This document shows positions 13,481 to 14,760 of a stretch of DNA of 14,760 nucleotides, one piece after another; within the stretch, counting starts at the first letter, position 1, and the number at the start of each line of letters is the position of its first letter. The position numbers and the translations under genes were made by a program. The notes under the pieces are model-generated. The model was not told where the DNA came from and made no database searches. It saw nothing but the letters and a program-made list of their open reading frames with translations. This DNA comes from Clostridia bacterium (lineage in GTDB: Bacteria; Bacillota_A; Clostridia; Oscillospirales; CAG-272), in the NCBI GenBank assembly GCA_017414605.1, contig JAFQLG010000102.1:1-14760 (forward strand), written 5' to 3'.

Positions 13481-13793
13481 TAGTCGCTTTCTCCTTTGTC
13501 ACAAATTGATAAATGTTCATTACCTCGCGCCACTCGTCCTTAAAATCCTCGATGCGACCAAGGCCCGCTTTTGTAATATGATAATATTTTCGCAATCTGC
13601 CTCCGTGCTCCGCGGTCCTGACCGTCAGCATACCCGAAAGCTCCAGACGCTTAAGAATCGTATACAGCGTGGATTCCGACATTTTTAGATGCGGCTCCAT
13701 ATCCTTTATTATTTTGTAGCCATAGGAATCCTCGCTTTTTATGGCTGCCAAGACGCAAACGTCAAGCAGCCCTCGCTTTAATTGAATATCCAT
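13473..13793 (-). CDS. PadR-family transcriptional regulator
   Basis: The 106-residue product is a short PadR (type 2): an N-terminal winged helix with GLLDVCVLAAIKSEDSYGYK (8-27), the recognition region MSESTLYTILKRLELSGML (38-56), the wing (RTAEHGGRLRKYYHIT), and one C-terminal dimerisation helix. PadR proteins usually repress their own operon and are released by a ligand or stress cue. It is the first gene of the PadR-DUF1700-DUF4097 operon. AGGAGG precedes the ATG at 13793. A GTATGC/GCATAC inverted repeat and a TTACGTAA palindrome lie between the promoter and the start, and are candidate self-binding sites. Confidence 0.92.
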   Translation of the reverse strand: MDIQLKRGLLDVCVLAAIKSEDSYGYKIIKDMEPHLKMSESTLYTILKRLELSGMLTVRTAEHGGRLRKYYHITKAGLGRIEDFKDEWREVMNIYQFVTKEKATNE

Positions 13794-13819
13794 TTCAACC
13801 TCCTAAGCAGTGCTTGGCG

Positions 13820-13853
13820 GTATGCTGATTTTTGCATACTTCCCCTTACGTAA
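13820..13853. promoter_or_regulatory. Candidate PadR operator region
   Basis: A GTATGC (13820-13825)/GCATAC (13834-13839) inverted repeat with an 8-base spacer and a perfect TTACGTAA palindrome (13846-13853) lie around the predicted start site of the PadR operon. Their position suits repression by the operon's own regulator. Confidence 0.45.
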
Positions 13854-13856
13854 TAC

Positions 13857-13885
13857 ATCATATCACGAGGTATTGATTTTGTCAA
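13857..13885 (-). promoter_or_regulatory. Sigma-A promoter of the PadR operon
   Basis: On the minus strand TTGACA (13885-13880), 17-base spacer and TATGAT (13862-13857) with an extended TG. Upstream of it, 13886-13958 is AT-rich with one run of seven G and no gene or RNA I can support. Confidence 0.85.
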
Positions 13886-13958
13886 TAGCTTTTCTGAAAA
13901 AATTTACAGTTGTTTGATATTTTATTAGTGGGGGGGAAGAGAAACTCCCGAGTTTATC

Positions 13959-13972
13959 CGAGGAGATCCTCG
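13959..13972. promoter_or_regulatory. Palindrome upstream of the oxidoreductase promoter
   Basis: CGAGGA-GA-TCCTCG is a perfect 6+6 inverted repeat about 63 bases upstream of the -35 box. It shares CGAG, a central GATC and CTCG with the palindrome at 14077-14088, suggesting two sites for one regulator. Confidence 0.4.
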
Positions 13973-14034
13973 ATTTCAGAATTCGGTTTAATTATAGAAG
14001 CTCATTCTCATATTGTGTGCAAAAAAGTGTATTG

Positions 14035-14063
14035 TTGACAAAACTATACTTTAGTGGTATAAT
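14035..14063 (+). promoter_or_regulatory. Sigma-A promoter of the OYE-family gene
   Basis: Perfect TTGACA (14035-14040), 17-base spacer and perfect TATAAT (14058-14063). The leader is about 67 bases. Confidence 0.88.
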
Positions 14064-14076
14064 TTCTATATAGATA

Positions 14077-14088
14077 CCGAGATCTCGG
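14077..14088. promoter_or_regulatory. 12-bp perfect palindrome in the oxidoreductase leader
   Basis: CCGAGATCTCGG begins a few bases after the expected start site (about 14070). A repressor bound here would block the very strong promoter. As RNA it could form only a short stem. Confidence 0.5.
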
Positions 14089-14136
14089 CATCAAAAAGCA
14101 GATATCCATAAATAAAATTGAAAGGATCTATCGTCA

Positions 14137-14760
14137 ATGAACAAGACTGACCAAAAGTATGAGGCATTATTTACGCCTTGGAAGATCGGAAACGTTGAGA
14201 TCAAAAACAGAATAGTTATGTGTCCTATGGGCGGCACGTCGCTGTTCGGTTGGTTTGAGCTTACGGGCTGTCACTTTGATAAGGAGGCAGCAAAGCTTTT
14301 CCTTGAGAGAGCAAACAATAACGTAGGACTTATTATTCCCGGAATCGCGCCTCTGCGCGACACCTTCTGGGGTAAATGGCTGTGGCAAAATCCCAAGATG
14401 TTTGAGGAGCTTAAGGTCTTTATGGATGAGATTCATAAGACCGGAGCAAAGCTTTTCATTCAGCTTACTGCGGGTATGGGACGCTCCTGGGCAATAACCG
14501 AGCTTATCGCTCCCATGCATAAGAATAAATTTACCCGCGCAGTGCTCAAGCCTATAATCGACACCTCGCATGAGCTTGCATCTCCCTCTCCCCAGAAGTC
14601 ACGCTGGGCGCACGATATCGAGTGCCCCGAGATGACCAAGGAACAGATCCATGAGATAATAGAGGCGTTTGCAAAGACCGCAAAGCTTTGTCGCGATGCA
14701 GGCGTTGACGGCGTAGAGGTCCACGCAGTTCATGAGGGCTATCTCCTCGACCAGTTTGCC
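14137..14760 (+). CDS. NADH:flavin oxidoreductase, Old Yellow Enzyme family (3' end outside window)
   Basis: The frame is open from the ATG at 14137 to the window end, giving the first 208 residues. The N-terminus has the FMN-barrel opening [20 protein letters not shown] (about 11-30). Later come the strand segment [11 protein letters not shown] and the active-site region [20 protein letters not shown] at the cut end, where the paired histidines are the OYE substrate-binding type. The QLTAGMGRS form is typical of the 2,4-dienoyl-CoA reductase/BaiCD-BaiH-like branch of anaerobes, whose full proteins (about 650 residues) carry a C-terminal 4Fe-4S and FAD/NAD part that cannot be seen here. It would reduce an activated double bond; the substrate is unknown. 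AAAGGAT precedes the start, and a perfect promoter with flanking palindromes suggests strong, repressible expression. Confidence 0.85.
   Translation, partial: MNKTDQKYEALFTPWKIGNVEIKNRIVMCPMGGTSLFGWFELTGCHFDKEAAKLFLERANNNVGLIIPGIAPLRDTFWGKWLWQNPKMFEELKVFMDEIHKTGAKLFIQLTAGMGRSWAITELIAPMHKNKFTRAVLKPIIDTSHELASPSPQKSRWAHDIECPEMTKEQIHEIIEAFAKTAKLCRDAGVDGVEVHAVHEGYLLDQFA

Noticed and set aside
13927..13950. Run of seven G as a possible quadruplex
   Set aside because: Only one G-run is present; four are needed for an intramolecular quadruplex.

Overview
The window looks like chromosome of a Gram-positive anaerobe of class Clostridia (Bacillota), probably a gut commensal. The evidence is the mix of families (meso-diaminopimelate dehydrogenase, aldo/keto reductase with a ferredoxin tail, TGS-containing nucleoside kinase, PadR/DUF1700/DUF4097 module), strong GGAGG ribosome sites, near-consensus sigma-A promoters with 17-bp spacers, and short intergenic gaps closed by hairpin-T terminators. 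No transposase, integrase, CRISPR array, tRNA or rRNA gene was seen. Both ends cut through genes.

Layout. 1-1680, plus strand: the end of a diacylglycerol-kinase-family gene, then ddh with its own promoter. 1681-3735, minus: an aldo/keto reductase followed by a YwaF-like membrane protein. 3739-5920, minus: a two-gene operon (small YgjV-like membrane protein, then a nucleoside kinase) behind a purine riboswitch whose aptamer overlaps a terminator. 6036-6670, minus: a small orphan protein preceded by a promoter, a long folded RNA segment and a UUCG-capped terminator. 6722-8162, minus: an AraM-type glycerol-1-phosphate dehydrogenase. 8206-10835, minus: a three-gene sugar operon (arabinose-5-phosphate-isomerase-like SIS protein, PfkB kinase, GH172/DUF2961 glycosidase), divergent from an AraC regulator at 10983-11828. 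11834-13885, minus: PadR, DUF1700 and DUF4097 genes, overlapping head to tail. 13959-14760, plus: a palindrome-flanked promoter driving a truncated Old Yellow Enzyme-family gene.

How parts may work together. The sugar operon reads as a compact route: intracellular cleavage of an alpha-furanoside, phosphorylation of the released sugar, and isomerisation to ribulose 5-phosphate. D-arabinose is the best fit because the SIS protein keeps the four residues I recall as the KdsD active site, all at one constant offset. The PadR cluster is a known style of envelope-stress module. The two most unusual spots are regulatory: the purine aptamer built as an apparent ligand-ON switch, and the unrecognised roughly 205-nt structured transcript upstream of the orphan gene.
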